From contig NZ_JBHLWI010000002.1 of the NCBI RefSeq assembly GCF_042432905.1, positions 1 through 64,000 of the forward strand: a DNA stretch of 64,000 bases, written 5' to 3'. This DNA is from Fontibacter flavus. GTDB taxonomy: Bacteria; Bacteroidota; Bacteroidia; Cytophagales; Cyclobacteriaceae. The number at the start of each line of letters is the position of its first letter. Within the stretch, counting starts at the first letter, position 1. The notes beneath the pieces are model-generated. The model worked only from the letters and a program-made list of their open reading frames with translations. It was not told the DNA's origin and did not search any database. Below are positions 8,681-17,458 of the stretch, one piece after another. Both the position numbers and the translations under genes were made by a program.

Positions 8681-9088
8681 ATGAAAAAAGTCTTACTGGT
8701 ATTATCGATGATTTTTTTCCTGACTTCCTGTATGGAACAGGATACCATGTCTCTGGAAGCTGGAGAATTTCCACTGGGCTCCTGGACGGTTGCCGGATGG
8801 CAGGAAAATGGTTTCACACTGGAAAGAATCAATAAACTACCGGACAACACTTTTGGCTACTCGTTCAAAAGGAACGGTGAGTTGATCAACAGGGCCAATT
8901 CGGGTTGGTGCGGCACGCCACCGATCGTTACTGCTGATTACGAAGGCAAGTGGCGGGTAGAGGATGATGTCTTAAAAGTTGAAATGCGTTTTTGGGGAGG
9001 AAATATAATCCAAGAGTGGAGAATCATCACCTCAAATGCCCAAACGGTAACCGTGGAGTTATTGAAAAGTGAGTATAAATTCGACTAA
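8681..9088 (+). CDS. Small lipoprotein, lipocalin-like size, function unknown
   Basis: 135 residues. Signal peptide with lipobox LTSC (Cys17) marks a lipoprotein. The mature domain of about 115 residues has alternating beta pattern (GSWTVAGWQENG, GYSFKRNGELI, YEGKWRVEDDVLKVEM, EWRIITSNAQTVTVEL), which resembles the lipocalin-like domains (for example DUF4923/lipocalin_4 types) found in Bacteroidota. That assignment is by pattern only. Single gene followed by a strong terminator. Confidence 0.65.
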   Translation: MKKVLLVLSMIFFLTSCMEQDTMSLEAGEFPLGSWTVAGWQENGFTLERINKLPDNTFGYSFKRNGELINRANSGWCGTPPIVTADYEGKWRVEDDVLKVEMRFWGGNIIQEWRIITSNAQTVTVELLKSEYKFD

Positions 9089-9147
9089 ACCGACACCATA
9101 ACTTTTTAAGAAATTGTTGTGCCTTGCCTCGGCGAATACAACAATAG

Positions 9148-9183
9148 CCCTGGGTGCAGTTAGGGGCACCCGGGGTGTTTTTT
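9148..9183 (+). terminator. Intrinsic terminator after the small lipoprotein gene
   Basis: CCCTGGGTGC pairs with GCACCCGGGG (10 pairs, one G-U), 8-base loop, followed by TGTTTTTTT. Confidence 0.8.
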
Positions 9184-9260
9184 AAATTTTAAATTTCCAA
9201 TTACCAATGATTAATTAAAAAGACTCAAAGGGTAAGAAACCTCAAAAAATTAAAGATGAA

Positions 9261-9294
9261 AGAGGCCCTGATTTTGTTCAGGGCCTCTTCTTTA
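9261..9294. terminator. Second hairpin terminator
   Basis: AGAGGCCCTGA pairs exactly with TCAGGGCCTCT over 11 bases with a 6-base loop. A short T-rich tail follows on both strands, so orientation is unclear. Confidence 0.6.
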
Positions 9295-9504
9295 AAACTT
9301 TCAGTAAAATTACTGTTTATCTTTTGCAGTTATACGCTTCTCTGCCAACAGCTTCAATTCTTAGAATTATGGGTTGTTTCGATTCAATATCTATAGTATC
9401 TAACCTGCCTGGCATCGGGCAGGTATACATAAATATCGGTTTGCTAATATTCCACTTTTGAATTGATTATTGGTGTAATTCCGGATATTCACATAATCTT
9501 TTTT

Positions 9505-12500
9505 TTACTTCACAAACAATACCCCAATACCAGCCTCCTGCAATTTGGCATTGTAGGCAGGTATTGCGGTATTCATCAATCTTTCACCTTCTGTTTTTAG
9601 CTTACTCCATTGCTGGGAAAGTTCAGCATAACGCTCTTTTGAGCCTTGATTCACTTTTGGAATCTGACTTTCGGTCTGATTGATCAGGAAGAGGAAGTTT
9701 GCTGTAAACTTGTTAGGGAAGTTTTCCACATCATCATAGGCTTTGGATTTTCGCTGAACCATCTCCTCATCCCAGGCCTGCATGGCTTGAAGCAGCTTTT
9801 CACCCTCTTCTTTCAATGCTTTTCTGTTTTCATCCTTTTCTATCCTGCCCAAGAATGCTTTGAGTTGGTTTTGGTAATCCATGGCAGTATTGACCATCTG
9901 ATGCATTTCGGTCAGCTCAGATTCCATTTTCAGCATAAAGGTATCGTATTCGGCATAGTGTTCTCTAGTTGTCTCAAACAAGGGGTTTTCCAAGACTTTA
10001 GCGGATACAGATGACTCACCCAAAGCAGATTTCAAATGAAGGGTATAAGTTCCCGGAACTACCATATGTCCTCTGAAGCTGCCCTCAATGTATGCGGTAG
10101 GAATACCGGGCATCCCTTGATGACGCAGATCCCAGACAAAGCGGTTCAGACCCTTTTCCAAGTTCAAGACAGGTTCACGTGCCGGTCCTCCCGCATATTG
10201 GATAAATTTGGGATCCGACTTACTTGAAATCCTACGGACCAACTTACCCTGTGCGTCTCGGATTTCCAGATCCAAAGATTGACCTTCTTTCATGCCCTCT
10301 GGCAAATGGTAGTAGATGACCAAACCTGAAGCAGGATTTACCCCAACAAATGGATCCATGCCGGTTGCAGAATTACTGTTCATATCTGAATACCAATGAC
10401 CTATAATCGCATCATCAGGGGTATAAAGCTGTGGTTTATCCACAGTCTTTTTCATTTCCCTGACCACATTCAAGTCATCCAAAATCCAATAGGACCTGCC
10501 AGCGGTAGCGACGATCAGGTCATTATGTGCGATTTTGAGATCGGTGATGGGGGTAAGGGGCAGGTTCAACTGAAATGATTCCCAACTCGCACCATCATTT
10601 CTGGAAATGTACATGCCTGTTTCGGTACCTGCATAAAGAAGACCTTTTACCTCTGTATCTTCACGGACTACCCTGGTAAAGGCGCCATAAGGAATCCCTT
10701 TACTGATATTGGTCCAGGTTTTACCATAATCAGCAGTTTTATAGATTGCTGGAGTATAATCGTTGAATTTATAACGGGTAGTTGCGATATAGGCCGTTCC
10801 TGGCTCATGGGGAGAAACATCAATGGCATTGACCAAAGTCTCGGGCATTCCTTTTGGCGTTACATTGCTCCATGTTGCACCTCCATCTCTCGTCAAATAC
10901 ACCAAACCATCATCACTTCCTGTCCAGAAAACCCCTTTTTCATGAGGGGATTCGATGATATAGGCAATGGTCCCATAGTTTTCTGCCCCTACAGCCTCAT
11001 TGGTATAAGGACCTCCTCCTTTGCCTTGCTTTTCTTTTTCATTTCGGGTCAGATCCGGAGAAATCACTTCCCATGAATTGCCCATATCTCTGGTCCTGAG
11101 CACATATTGTGCAGCGTGGTAGAAAGTGCCTGGCTCATGCTGAGACCAAATGATAGGCGCATTCCAATTGAATCGGTAACGCATATCACTGGCATCCCTT
11201 CCCAGATATTGGATCGGGGCAATCATGATATTAGTAGAGGATTGGGATTTGGTATCCAGTACCTCAATGGTTCCCAGGTAACTTCCTCCCAGCACATACC
11301 TTGGATCATCAGGATCAAAAGCCAAAAAGGCAGATTCCCCTCCGGCAGAATAATTCCAATGTTCCTGTGTAATGCCACCTCTTCCCAAAGCAAGACTGTT
11401 GATGACCAAAGAAGTATTATCCTGCTGTCCACCATAGATGCGGTAAGGAAATTGGTTGTCCGTATTGATTCGGTACATCTGTGCGGTAGGCATATTATCC
11501 TGTCTGGACCAGGTCTGCGCAAAATTGAAACTGATCGCTGCCCCACCATCATCTGCGATAACCAGGTTTTTGGAGTTGTGTGGATTGATCCACATATCGT
11601 GGTAATCCCCATGGGCTGAAGGCAAGACCTCCCAGGTTTTGCCTCCATCTATCGAACGAAGCGCAGGAGCACTCAGCACATAGACTGTATTCTCTGCATT
11701 TGGATCCGGGAAAACTTCAATATAATACCAGGCACGCTGAACCAGTCGGTTGTCATTGCTGACTCTAGACCAACTGCTTCCTCCATTTTCTGACACAAAA
11801 AGTCCTCCTAAACCTTTATCGGAATCACTTTCAATCAGCGCATATACTTTGTCCGAGTTTGCCCTGGAAACAGCAATCCCCATTTTACCCATTTCTTTGG
11901 GCAGACCATTCTCCAACCTTTTCCAGGTTTTACCACCATCTACAGATTTGTATAGTCCACTGCCATCACCTCCACTAATCACCTTCCAAGGCAAGCGCTG
12001 ATGTTCCCACATGGCAGCATAAAGCACCTCTGGAAAATGCATGTCCATAGACAGGTCAGCAGCGCCGGAGAGCGTGTTCACAAAAAGTACTCGCTCCCAG
12101 GTTTCTCCTCCATCTATGGATTTGTACACTCCTCTTTCCTCATTTGGACCATGCAATGCTCCCTGAGCCGCTACATAGACGATGTCCGGATTTTCGGGAT
12201 GGATAATAATCCTGGAAATATGCTGCGTCTTTTCAAGGCCCATCTTTTTCCAGGTTTTCCCTGCATCAGTGGATTTATAGACCCCATCGCCATAGGAAGT
12301 CATCACACCTCGCGGTGCATGTTCTCCCATTCCAACGAATACAATTCTCGGATGGCTTTCAGACACAGCAATAGCTCCAACCGATCCCGTTCCAAAGTAA
12401 CCATCGGAAATATTTTCCCATTGCTGTCCCGCATCAGTGGTTTTCCAAACCCCTCCGCCAGTGGTGCCCATATAATAGGTGAGCGGGTCACCTACCACAC

Positions 12501-12636
12501 CACTTGTAGTAACAGAACGCCCTCCTCTAAAAGGGCCTATGTTGCGGTATTTTAAGGGTAAAGAAGAGTTATACAGCTCTTGTGCAGATACCTGAAACCC
12601 CAAAAGGATCAGGAGAATACTCAGAAGTTTTTTCAT
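9505..12636 (-). CDS. Secreted BNR/VPS10-type beta-propeller protein (glycosyl-hydrolase-like)
   Basis: About 1043 residues. ATG at 12636 gives a Sec signal peptide (MKKLLSILLILLGFQVSAQ); the longer frame begins with TTG at 12657 and is less likely. The mature protein carries many Asp-box/BNR signatures of the S-x-D-x-G-x-T-W kind (STDAGKTWKKMG, SIDGGETW, SVDGGKTW, SENGGSSW, RNDGASW), expected to build one or two large beta-propellers as in sortilin/VPS10 and xyloglucanase-like proteins. The C-terminal 250 residues hold a beta domain and a charged helical stretch. Databases often call such proteins glycosyl hydrolases; no catalytic residues can be pointed to. Likely exported to the periplasm or cell surface. 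Confidence 0.8.
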   Translation of the reverse strand: MKKLLSILLILLGFQVSAQELYNSSLPLKYRNIGPFRGGRSVTTSGVVGDPLTYYMGTTGGGVWKTTDAGQQWENISDGYFGTGSVGAIAVSESHPRIVFVGMGEHAPRGVMTSYGDGVYKSTDAGKTWKKMGLEKTQHISRIIIHPENPDIVYVAAQGALHGPNEERGVYKSIDGGETWERVLFVNTLSGAADLSMDMHFPEVLYAAMWEHQRLPWKVISGGDGSGLYKSVDGGKTWKRLENGLPKEMGKMGIAVSRANSDKVYALIESDSDKGLGGLFVSENGGSSWSRVSNDNRLVQRAWYYIEVFPDPNAENTVYVLSAPALRSIDGGKTWEVLPSAHGDYHDMWINPHNSKNLVIADDGGAAISFNFAQTWSRQDNMPTAQMYRINTDNQFPYRIYGGQQDNTSLVINSLALGRGGITQEHWNYSAGGESAFLAFDPDDPRYVLGGSYLGTIEVLDTKSQSSTNIMIAPIQYLGRDASDMRYRFNWNAPIIWSQHEPGTFYHAAQYVLRTRDMGNSWEVISPDLTRNEKEKQGKGGGPYTNEAVGAENYGTIAYIIESPHEKGVFWTGSDDGLVYLTRDGGATWSNVTPKGMPETLVNAIDVSPHEPGTAYIATTRYKFNDYTPAIYKTADYGKTWTNISKGIPYGAFTRVVREDTEVKGLLYAGTETGMYISRNDGASWESFQLNLPLTPITDLKIAHNDLIVATAGRSYWILDDLNVVREMKKTVDKPQLYTPDDAIIGHWYSDMNSNSATGMDPFVGVNPASGLVIYYHLPEGMKEGQSLDLEIRDAQGKLVRRISSKSDPKFIQYAGGPAREPVLNLEKGLNRFVWDLRHQGMPGIPTAYIEGSFRGHMVVPGTYTLHLKSALGESSVSAKVLENPLFETTREHYAEYDTFMLKMESELTEMHQMVNTAMDYQNQLKAFLGRIEKDENRKALKEEGEKLLQAMQAWDEEMVQRKSKAYDDVENFPNKFTANFLFLINQTESQIPKVNQGSKERYAELSQQWSKLKTEGERLMNTAIPAYNAKLQEAGIGVLFVK

Positions 12637-12670
12637 GTTTTGCCGGTGGTTTTTCAACGGATCAAGTTAA

Positions 12671-12967
12671 GCAACAGAAATTAGATTTACCAAAGGCTTG
12701 GAAAAAGAATCCTTTGAAAAGCATGAGTTGGTGCATCAAGCAGTATTGATGCAGTTTATTGTTATTGGAGAGGCCATCAATCATGTTGATGATGAAATAC
12801 TTAACCGTTATGCCTATCCCTGGTATAAAGTCAAATCATTCCGAAACTTCATTGCCCACGAGTGTTTCAATCTAAAGCTAAGTGCAGTATGGGAAATCAT
12901 TTCACAGGAGCTTGGAGTTTTATCTCAGATAATCGATGAAATGATCACCACTGAGTTTCCTCAATGA
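12671..12967 (+). pseudogene. Remnant of a HepT-like HEPN toxin (DUF86)
   Basis: The frame reads through TKGLEKESFEKHELVHQAVL and IVIGEAINHVDDEI, then RNFIAHEC, matching the HepT fold from its second helix onward. HepT toxins are about 110-115 residues; here the first helix (roughly 20-25 residues) is missing and an in-frame TAA at 12668-12670 precedes the homologous part. The only start is TTG at 12698, giving 89 residues. The RX4H ribonuclease motif is kept, but the Tyr that normally follows (RX4HXY, the AMPylation site of MntA) is Cys. No MntA antitoxin is adjacent. Most likely a 5'-deleted relic; a shortened expressed HEPN protein is possible. Confidence 0.65.
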
Positions 12968-13003
12968 TTTGGTTTTTTGCCGTACGCAAAACTACATAAA
13001 ACC

Positions 13004-13040
13004 AAAAAAGCCCTGAAAATCAACTTCTCAGGGCTTTTAT
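13004..13040. terminator. Bidirectional terminator of the M1 peptidase gene
   Basis: AAAAGCCCTGA pairs exactly with TCAGGGCTTTT (11 bases, 11-base loop), with A-run before and T-run after, so it can act on both strands. Confidence 0.8.
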
Positions 13041-13058
13041 ATTTTCATTCAATAAGTA

Positions 13059-15395
13059 TTACTTTCTATTTCGAGCGCGTCTCATAGGATTGTCGCCTGT
13101 AGAAACACCTCTTGCACCTCCTGCACTTTTGAACATTTCAAATCTGCTTGGCACAAACTGTCTCGGCCAGTAGTTATTGGATTCGTCGATATCAGCAGTT
13201 TCTCTGAATGGATCCAATACCACACTTGCCACTTCTTTTTTCTTCGCAAATACTTTGGATACTTCCCACTCATTCAGTCTCCAGATCTCAGCAGGAATTC
13301 TTTCTACTTCAGAAGTACCATCAGTATAATTGAATTGAATGATCAATGGCATCACCAAACCTCCTAGGTTCTTGAATTTCATTTCATAGAAATTCAATCC
13401 GGAGTTCATCAATTCTTTTTCCTTAGGACTCAAAGAAGCCATAAAGTCTTTATAGGCTTTTTCGTCTTCAGGAGTTACCGTGAATGGGTTATAGCTATTG
13501 TAGAAATCACGTGTAGCTGGATCAGCTTCAACCACAGTCTGTTCAATATCCTTTGCATTATACGTTTTGCTGACATAACTCTCTTCTCTGTCAAAGGCTT
13601 TTTTCTGATCTGCTTTTTTCTCAGCCGGCGTTCTGTTGTCCAGCTTGTACCAATTCACCGCTTCCAAAGAAATATCTACTGGGTCTGTTCCAAAGAACCA
13701 ACCTCTCCAGAACCAGTCAAGGTCAATGCCGGAAGCATCTTCCATCGTCCTGAAGAAATCATCTGGAGTTGGGTGTTTGAACATCCATCTTTGAGCATAT
13801 TCTTTGAATGCATAATCAAACAACTCTCTTCCCATGATGGTTTCCCTCAGGATATTCAGGGCTGTGGCAGGTTTAGCGTATGCATTTGGACCAAACTGAA
13901 TGATGTTTTCAGAGTTGGTCATAATTGGTTCCAGCAATCGTCTCTCACTGGCCATGTAAGGCGCGATTTTGTGAGCAGGACCTCTTCTGGAAGGATAATC
14001 TCTATCCCACTCCTGTTCGGCCAAAAATTGCATAAAAGTATTCAAACCCTCATCCATCCAAGACCACTGACGTTCGTCTGAATTGACGATCATTGGGAAA
14101 TAATTATGTCCTACCTCGTGAATGATTACAGAGATCATTCCGTATTTGACAGCATCTGAATAGGTACCATCTTCGTCAGGACGACCATAGTTGAAACATA
14201 TCATTGGATATTCCATACCGTTGGAAGCTTCCACGGAAATGGCTACCGGATAAGGATAATCAAAGGTGCGTGCTGAGTAAGATTTGATGGTATGGGCCAC
14301 AACTTTGGTAGAATATTGCTCCCAAAGCGGATTGCCTTCCTTACCGTAGTATGACATCGCCATGACATCATTACCGCCTTGTTTTACCGCCATGGCATCC
14401 CAAATGAATTTTCTGGAAGATGTCCAGGCAAAGTCTCTGACATTTTCAGCATGGAAAACCCAGGTTTTTTTGTCTTTTGCTTTTTGCTTTTCCAATCTTT
14501 CAGCCTCAGCTTGTGTACGGATGACAACAGGCTTATCATAAGATTTTTTAGCCTGCTCCCATCGCTGCATTTCCGTGGCGCTCAGTACTTCCTGAGGATT
14601 CTGTAATACACCGGTAGCACCTACCATATGGTCAGCAGGCACAGTGATTTTAACTTTATAATCACCAAAAGTCAGGGCAAATTCACCTCTGCCTACAAAC
14701 TGCTTGTGCTGCCATCCTTCAAAATCGGAATAAACCGCCATTCTTGGGAACCACTCAGCCATGGTGTAGAGGTAGTTACCATCCTTAGGGAAATACTCAT
14801 ATCCAGGACGTCCACCGATAAAACTCATCCTGTCATGGATATTGAAGCTCCAATCCACGGTGAATTCCATTTGCTGCCCAGGCATCAAAGGTTGAGGCAG
14901 ATCCACACGCATCATGGTTTTCACAATAGTCACAGGAATATCTTTTCCGGACATGTCTTTTACTGAATGGATTTTGTAGCCCAAATCCTGATCATGCCAC
15001 AGAATACCTTCCAATTGACGAAGGCTCATTCTTGGATTGATCCTGCTTTCAGCGATTTTAGGTGTGTTAGAATCAGCTGCCCTTTCGTTTTGGTCCAATT
15101 GGATCCAAAGATATTTTAAAGGGTCTGGAGAATTATTGAAGTAAGTAACCTTCTGCCAACCTTTGATGGATTGGTTGTCATCGTTCAGTTCCACTTCGAT
15201 TTCATGGTCAGCTTTTTGCTGCCAATACATATGTCCTGGGGCTCCTGATGCCGTCCTGTACACATTGGGTGAGCGAAGTTCTGTGCCGAGCTGCTCAAAG
15301 CGTTCGGCATGATTTTGCTCTGACCACTGTGCAAATGCTGGCATGGTACAGAAAATACCCAGTGCAAATGCAGTTAAAGTAAGTAGTTTTTTCAT
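13059..15395 (-). CDS. M1-family zinc aminopeptidase, secreted
   Basis: About 778 residues from ATG at 15395, which starts a signal peptide (MKKLLTLTAFALGIFC...AFAQ); the longer frame to 15437 adds an unlikely leader. Zinc site: HEVGH near residue 422 and the third ligand Glu in WMDEGLN about 18 residues on. The substrate-binding GAMEN-type motif appears as GMEYP near 392. Order is therefore beta-saddle N-domain, thermolysin-like catalytic domain, then a C-terminal extension of about 200 residues. Expected role: removing N-terminal residues from peptides in the periplasm. It neighbours a HupE-like and a DUF6702 gene, a grouping I know from other Bacteroidota. Confidence 0.88.
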   Translation of the reverse strand: MKKLLTLTAFALGIFCTMPAFAQWSEQNHAERFEQLGTELRSPNVYRTASGAPGHMYWQQKADHEIEVELNDDNQSIKGWQKVTYFNNSPDPLKYLWIQLDQNERAADSNTPKIAESRINPRMSLRQLEGILWHDQDLGYKIHSVKDMSGKDIPVTIVKTMMRVDLPQPLMPGQQMEFTVDWSFNIHDRMSFIGGRPGYEYFPKDGNYLYTMAEWFPRMAVYSDFEGWQHKQFVGRGEFALTFGDYKVKITVPADHMVGATGVLQNPQEVLSATEMQRWEQAKKSYDKPVVIRTQAEAERLEKQKAKDKKTWVFHAENVRDFAWTSSRKFIWDAMAVKQGGNDVMAMSYYGKEGNPLWEQYSTKVVAHTIKSYSARTFDYPYPVAISVEASNGMEYPMICFNYGRPDEDGTYSDAVKYGMISVIIHEVGHNYFPMIVNSDERQWSWMDEGLNTFMQFLAEQEWDRDYPSRRGPAHKIAPYMASERRLLEPIMTNSENIIQFGPNAYAKPATALNILRETIMGRELFDYAFKEYAQRWMFKHPTPDDFFRTMEDASGIDLDWFWRGWFFGTDPVDISLEAVNWYKLDNRTPAEKKADQKKAFDREESYVSKTYNAKDIEQTVVEADPATRDFYNSYNPFTVTPEDEKAYKDFMASLSPKEKELMNSGLNFYEMKFKNLGGLVMPLIIQFNYTDGTSEVERIPAEIWRLNEWEVSKVFAKKKEVASVVLDPFRETADIDESNNYWPRQFVPSRFEMFKSAGGARGVSTGDNPMRRARNRK

Positions 15396-15509
15396 AAGCG
15401 TGATTTTAGCATTGTTGCTGCGGAAAACCGCATGCAAGCTTGTAATATAAGATGAATCCTGTGTTTATTCAATAATTCCAAACATCCTTCTGTCGGGATC
15501 TTATAATTT

Positions 15510-16091
15510 TTACCAAAACTTGGTGTCGATCATCATCATGATGGACATCCCCAACACAATAGACGAGATGACCAAGGCCCAATCCCTTCTGTTGATGCCG
15601 ATAATACCGACCAAGATACTGGAAGCAACCATAAATATGGCCACAATGACCAACTGTCCAACTTCCAACCCGATATTGAAGGCCAATAATGGTTCGAAGA
15701 TGGAAGCCTCTCGGCCCAGCAAGGACCGCAGGTAATTGGAGAAACCCAAACCATGGATCAAACCAAAGAAAAGGGCAAATAGATAGTTGATCTGCACGCC
15801 TCGACCTGTGCTGGGCTTGGGCTTGAAGATATTGCTCAAGGCGGTTATACCAATGGTTACCGGAATCAGAAATTCCACCAGATCGGTATTTACTTTGACA
15901 ACATTCAGCGTTGCAAGTGCCAAAGTAAGAGAGTGGCCTACTGTGAAAGCCGTGACCAGGATGATGATTTTTTTCCAATCTCTAAGTACATATACTGCAC
16001 AGAGTGCCACGACAAAGAGGATGTGGTCAAATCCGTCCAAATCCAGAATATGCTGGATACCTAATTGAAAATACAGTTGAAACTGTCCCAT
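15510..16091 (-). CDS. HupE/UreJ-like membrane protein
   Basis: 193 residues, six or so membrane segments, with the hallmark GIQHILDLDGFDHILF near the N-terminus and FGLIHGLGFSNYL in the middle; the His and Asp residues in these are typical of the HupE/UreJ_2 family, proposed to bind or move nickel or cobalt. In Bacteroidota this subgroup is usually found without hydrogenase genes, as here, so the metal role is unproven. It lies 115 bases upstream of the M1 peptidase start on the same strand and may be cotranscribed. Diverges from the DUF6702 gene. Confidence 0.75.
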   Translation of the reverse strand: MGQFQLYFQLGIQHILDLDGFDHILFVVALCAVYVLRDWKKIIILVTAFTVGHSLTLALATLNVVKVNTDLVEFLIPVTIGITALSNIFKPKPSTGRGVQINYLFALFFGLIHGLGFSNYLRSLLGREASIFEPLLAFNIGLEVGQLVIVAIFMVASSILVGIIGINRRDWALVISSIVLGMSIMMMIDTKFW

Positions 16092-16180
16092 TAAATGCTT
16101 TATTATTTTACACCTGAATTAATTTTCAGGTATGATCGTTTATTGTATAATTTGCAAAGAAAATAAAATAAGCTTACATC

Positions 16181-16669
16181 ATGCACTTGAATTACATTTT
16201 CATGCTCTTTTTGGGATGGAAGGTGTTTTATCACCCCTTCTATATCAGCCTATCTGAGCTTAGATATAACCCCAACAATAAAAGTCTGGAAATCGCCCAA
16301 AAGATTTTTTGGGATGATCTGGAAGTGGCTTTAAGTGACATACACCATACTAAAGTGGATTTTCTCAATCCTACCGACCGAAAAGCATTGGAAGAAATGG
16401 CCAAAGCCTACCTTTTGGACAAAAATGAGATCTTCATCAATGGTAAAAAAGTGCAGTTAAATTACCTGGGTTTTGAAATCGAGGAGGAGGCGGCTTGGTT
16501 TTATTTAGAGGCCGAAAAGGTACCGCTACCCAAAACCGTTGAAATACATAATGAGGTATTATTACAACATTTTGAAGGACAGCAGAATATCATCAATTTT
16601 TATGTAGACAAAAGACCCAAAAGTCTGATTCTGTACAAAGGAAAAGAAAGCGGGGTTTTGAAGTTTTGA
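16181..16669 (+). CDS. DUF6702-family protein
   Basis: 162 residues. Starts with a short hydrophobic stretch that may be a signal peptide (LNYIFMLFLGWKVFYHP). HPFYISLSELRYN followed by LEIAQKIFWDDLE is the typical beginning of DUF6702 proteins, with an Ig-like beta pattern after it. Function unknown; repeated association with HupE-like proteins and M1 peptidases suggests an envelope role. Divergently transcribed from the HupE-like gene with 89 bases between starts. Confidence 0.7.
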   Translation: MHLNYIFMLFLGWKVFYHPFYISLSELRYNPNNKSLEIAQKIFWDDLEVALSDIHHTKVDFLNPTDRKALEEMAKAYLLDKNEIFINGKKVQLNYLGFEIEEEAAWFYLEAEKVPLPKTVEIHNEVLLQHFEGQQNIINFYVDKRPKSLILYKGKESGVLKF

Positions 16670-16671
16670 AT

Positions 16672-16727
16672 TTGAAATAAGACGCAAGACCCAAGATACA
16701 AGATGCAAGACATAAGACTTAAAATCG
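16672..16727. repeat. AAGACGCAAGAC-type quasi-tandem array
   Basis: Degenerate units of about 8-10 bases (AAGACGCAAGACCC, AAGATACAAGATG, CAAGACATAAGAC). Related arrays occur at 42530-42665 and more briefly near 43255-43285 and 43380-43415. Confidence 0.6.
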
Positions 16728-16737
16728 TTTGTCAGTA

Positions 16738-16850
16738 AGCGGATTTTTAAATCCGGTTTATCAAGGTTCGGGATTGTAAATCCCGAACAGCAGCATTCAA
16801 TCCCGTAGGGATTGCCTATTTGTCTTTATCGCTTTTCGATATCCCGAACA
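16738..16850. repeat. Hairpin cluster and partial composite repeat (copy 4, inverted)
   Basis: Three stem-loops in a row: CGGATTT/AAATCCG (16740-16755); GTTCGGGATT/AATCCCGAAC, exact over 10 bases (16766-16788); and CAATCCCGTAGGGATTG followed by CCTATTTGTC (16797-16830), which is the first module of the composite repeat in inverted orientation. It lies between convergent genes and may also terminate the dioxygenase transcript. Confidence 0.7.
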
Positions 16851-16852
16851 GC

Positions 16853-17365
16853 TTACTTCTCCATCACCGTCCCACATTTTTTGCACTTGGTATGCTCGGG
16901 ATTACTCCAAAACCTCTCCATGATAGGAGGCAATTGGTTCACGATATCGGTGATTTCAGCAAATTCCTCATAGAGTTTATGACCGCAGTTTTCACAATGC
17001 CAGATAAACCCATCCTGCTCACCAAGTCTTCTGTATCGCTCCAGAACCAAACCAATGGTGTTGGCTGGTCTTCTTGGTGAATGGGGCACCCTAGCGGGCA
17101 ACAAAAACATTTCACCCTCTTTGATTTCGATATCCTTTACCTCTCCATCTTCCACGATCTTCAGGACTATGTCCCCTTCTATCTGGTAGAAAAATTCCTC
17201 TCCTTCATCGTAGTGAAAATCTTTTCGGGAATTGGGCCCACCAACCACCATCACGATGAAATCGTCGTTCCCTTTGTACATCACTTGGTTTCCTACAGGT
17301 GGTTTCAAAAGGTGACGGTTTTCTTCAATCCACTTCTGAAAATTGATGGGTTTGGCGATAGGCAT
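16853..17365 (-). CDS. 3-hydroxyanthranilate 3,4-dioxygenase
   Basis: 170 residues from ATG at 17365 (MPIAKPINFQKWIEE); the upstream 40 codons overlap the intergenic promoter region and do not look like the family. A cupin fold with Fe ligands in FHYDEGEEFFYQ, the ring-cleavage site, plus RVPHSPRR. The C-terminal pair CENCGH and CKKCG forms the extra rubredoxin-like iron site found in the bacterial enzyme. Reaction: 3-hydroxyanthranilate plus O2 to the semialdehyde precursor of quinolinate. The rest of the kynurenine pathway is not in this window. Divergent from the dipeptidase gene. Confidence 0.93.
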   Translation of the reverse strand: MPIAKPINFQKWIEENRHLLKPPVGNQVMYKGNDDFIVMVVGGPNSRKDFHYDEGEEFFYQIEGDIVLKIVEDGEVKDIEIKEGEMFLLPARVPHSPRRPANTIGLVLERYRRLGEQDGFIWHCENCGHKLYEEFAEITDIVNQLPPIMERFWSNPEHTKCKKCGTVMEK

Positions 17366-17458
17366 GTATTGAGTCCTTAAGTTAACATTTGATTTAAAGG
17401 CTAAAAATATTAAAAAAAGCTCATTTTTTGGTTTCTTTGAATATTCAATCTCAGCATC

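Larger units (their letters stand above)
9089..9504. other. Intergenic block with two hairpins
   Basis: No gene. Contains the terminator of the lipoprotein gene (9148-9183), a second hairpin (9261-9294), and a weaker CCTGCC...GGCAGG hairpin near 9404-9423 that may end transcription of the minus-strand BNR gene. Confidence 0.6.

Noticed and set aside
15469..15978. 169-codon minus-strand open frame overlapping the HupE-like gene
   Set aside because: Out of frame with a clear HupE family match; composition is that of a shadow frame.
16766..16788. Attachment site for an integrative element
   Set aside because: The hairpin has no tRNA gene or integrase nearby and belongs to the local stem-loop cluster.
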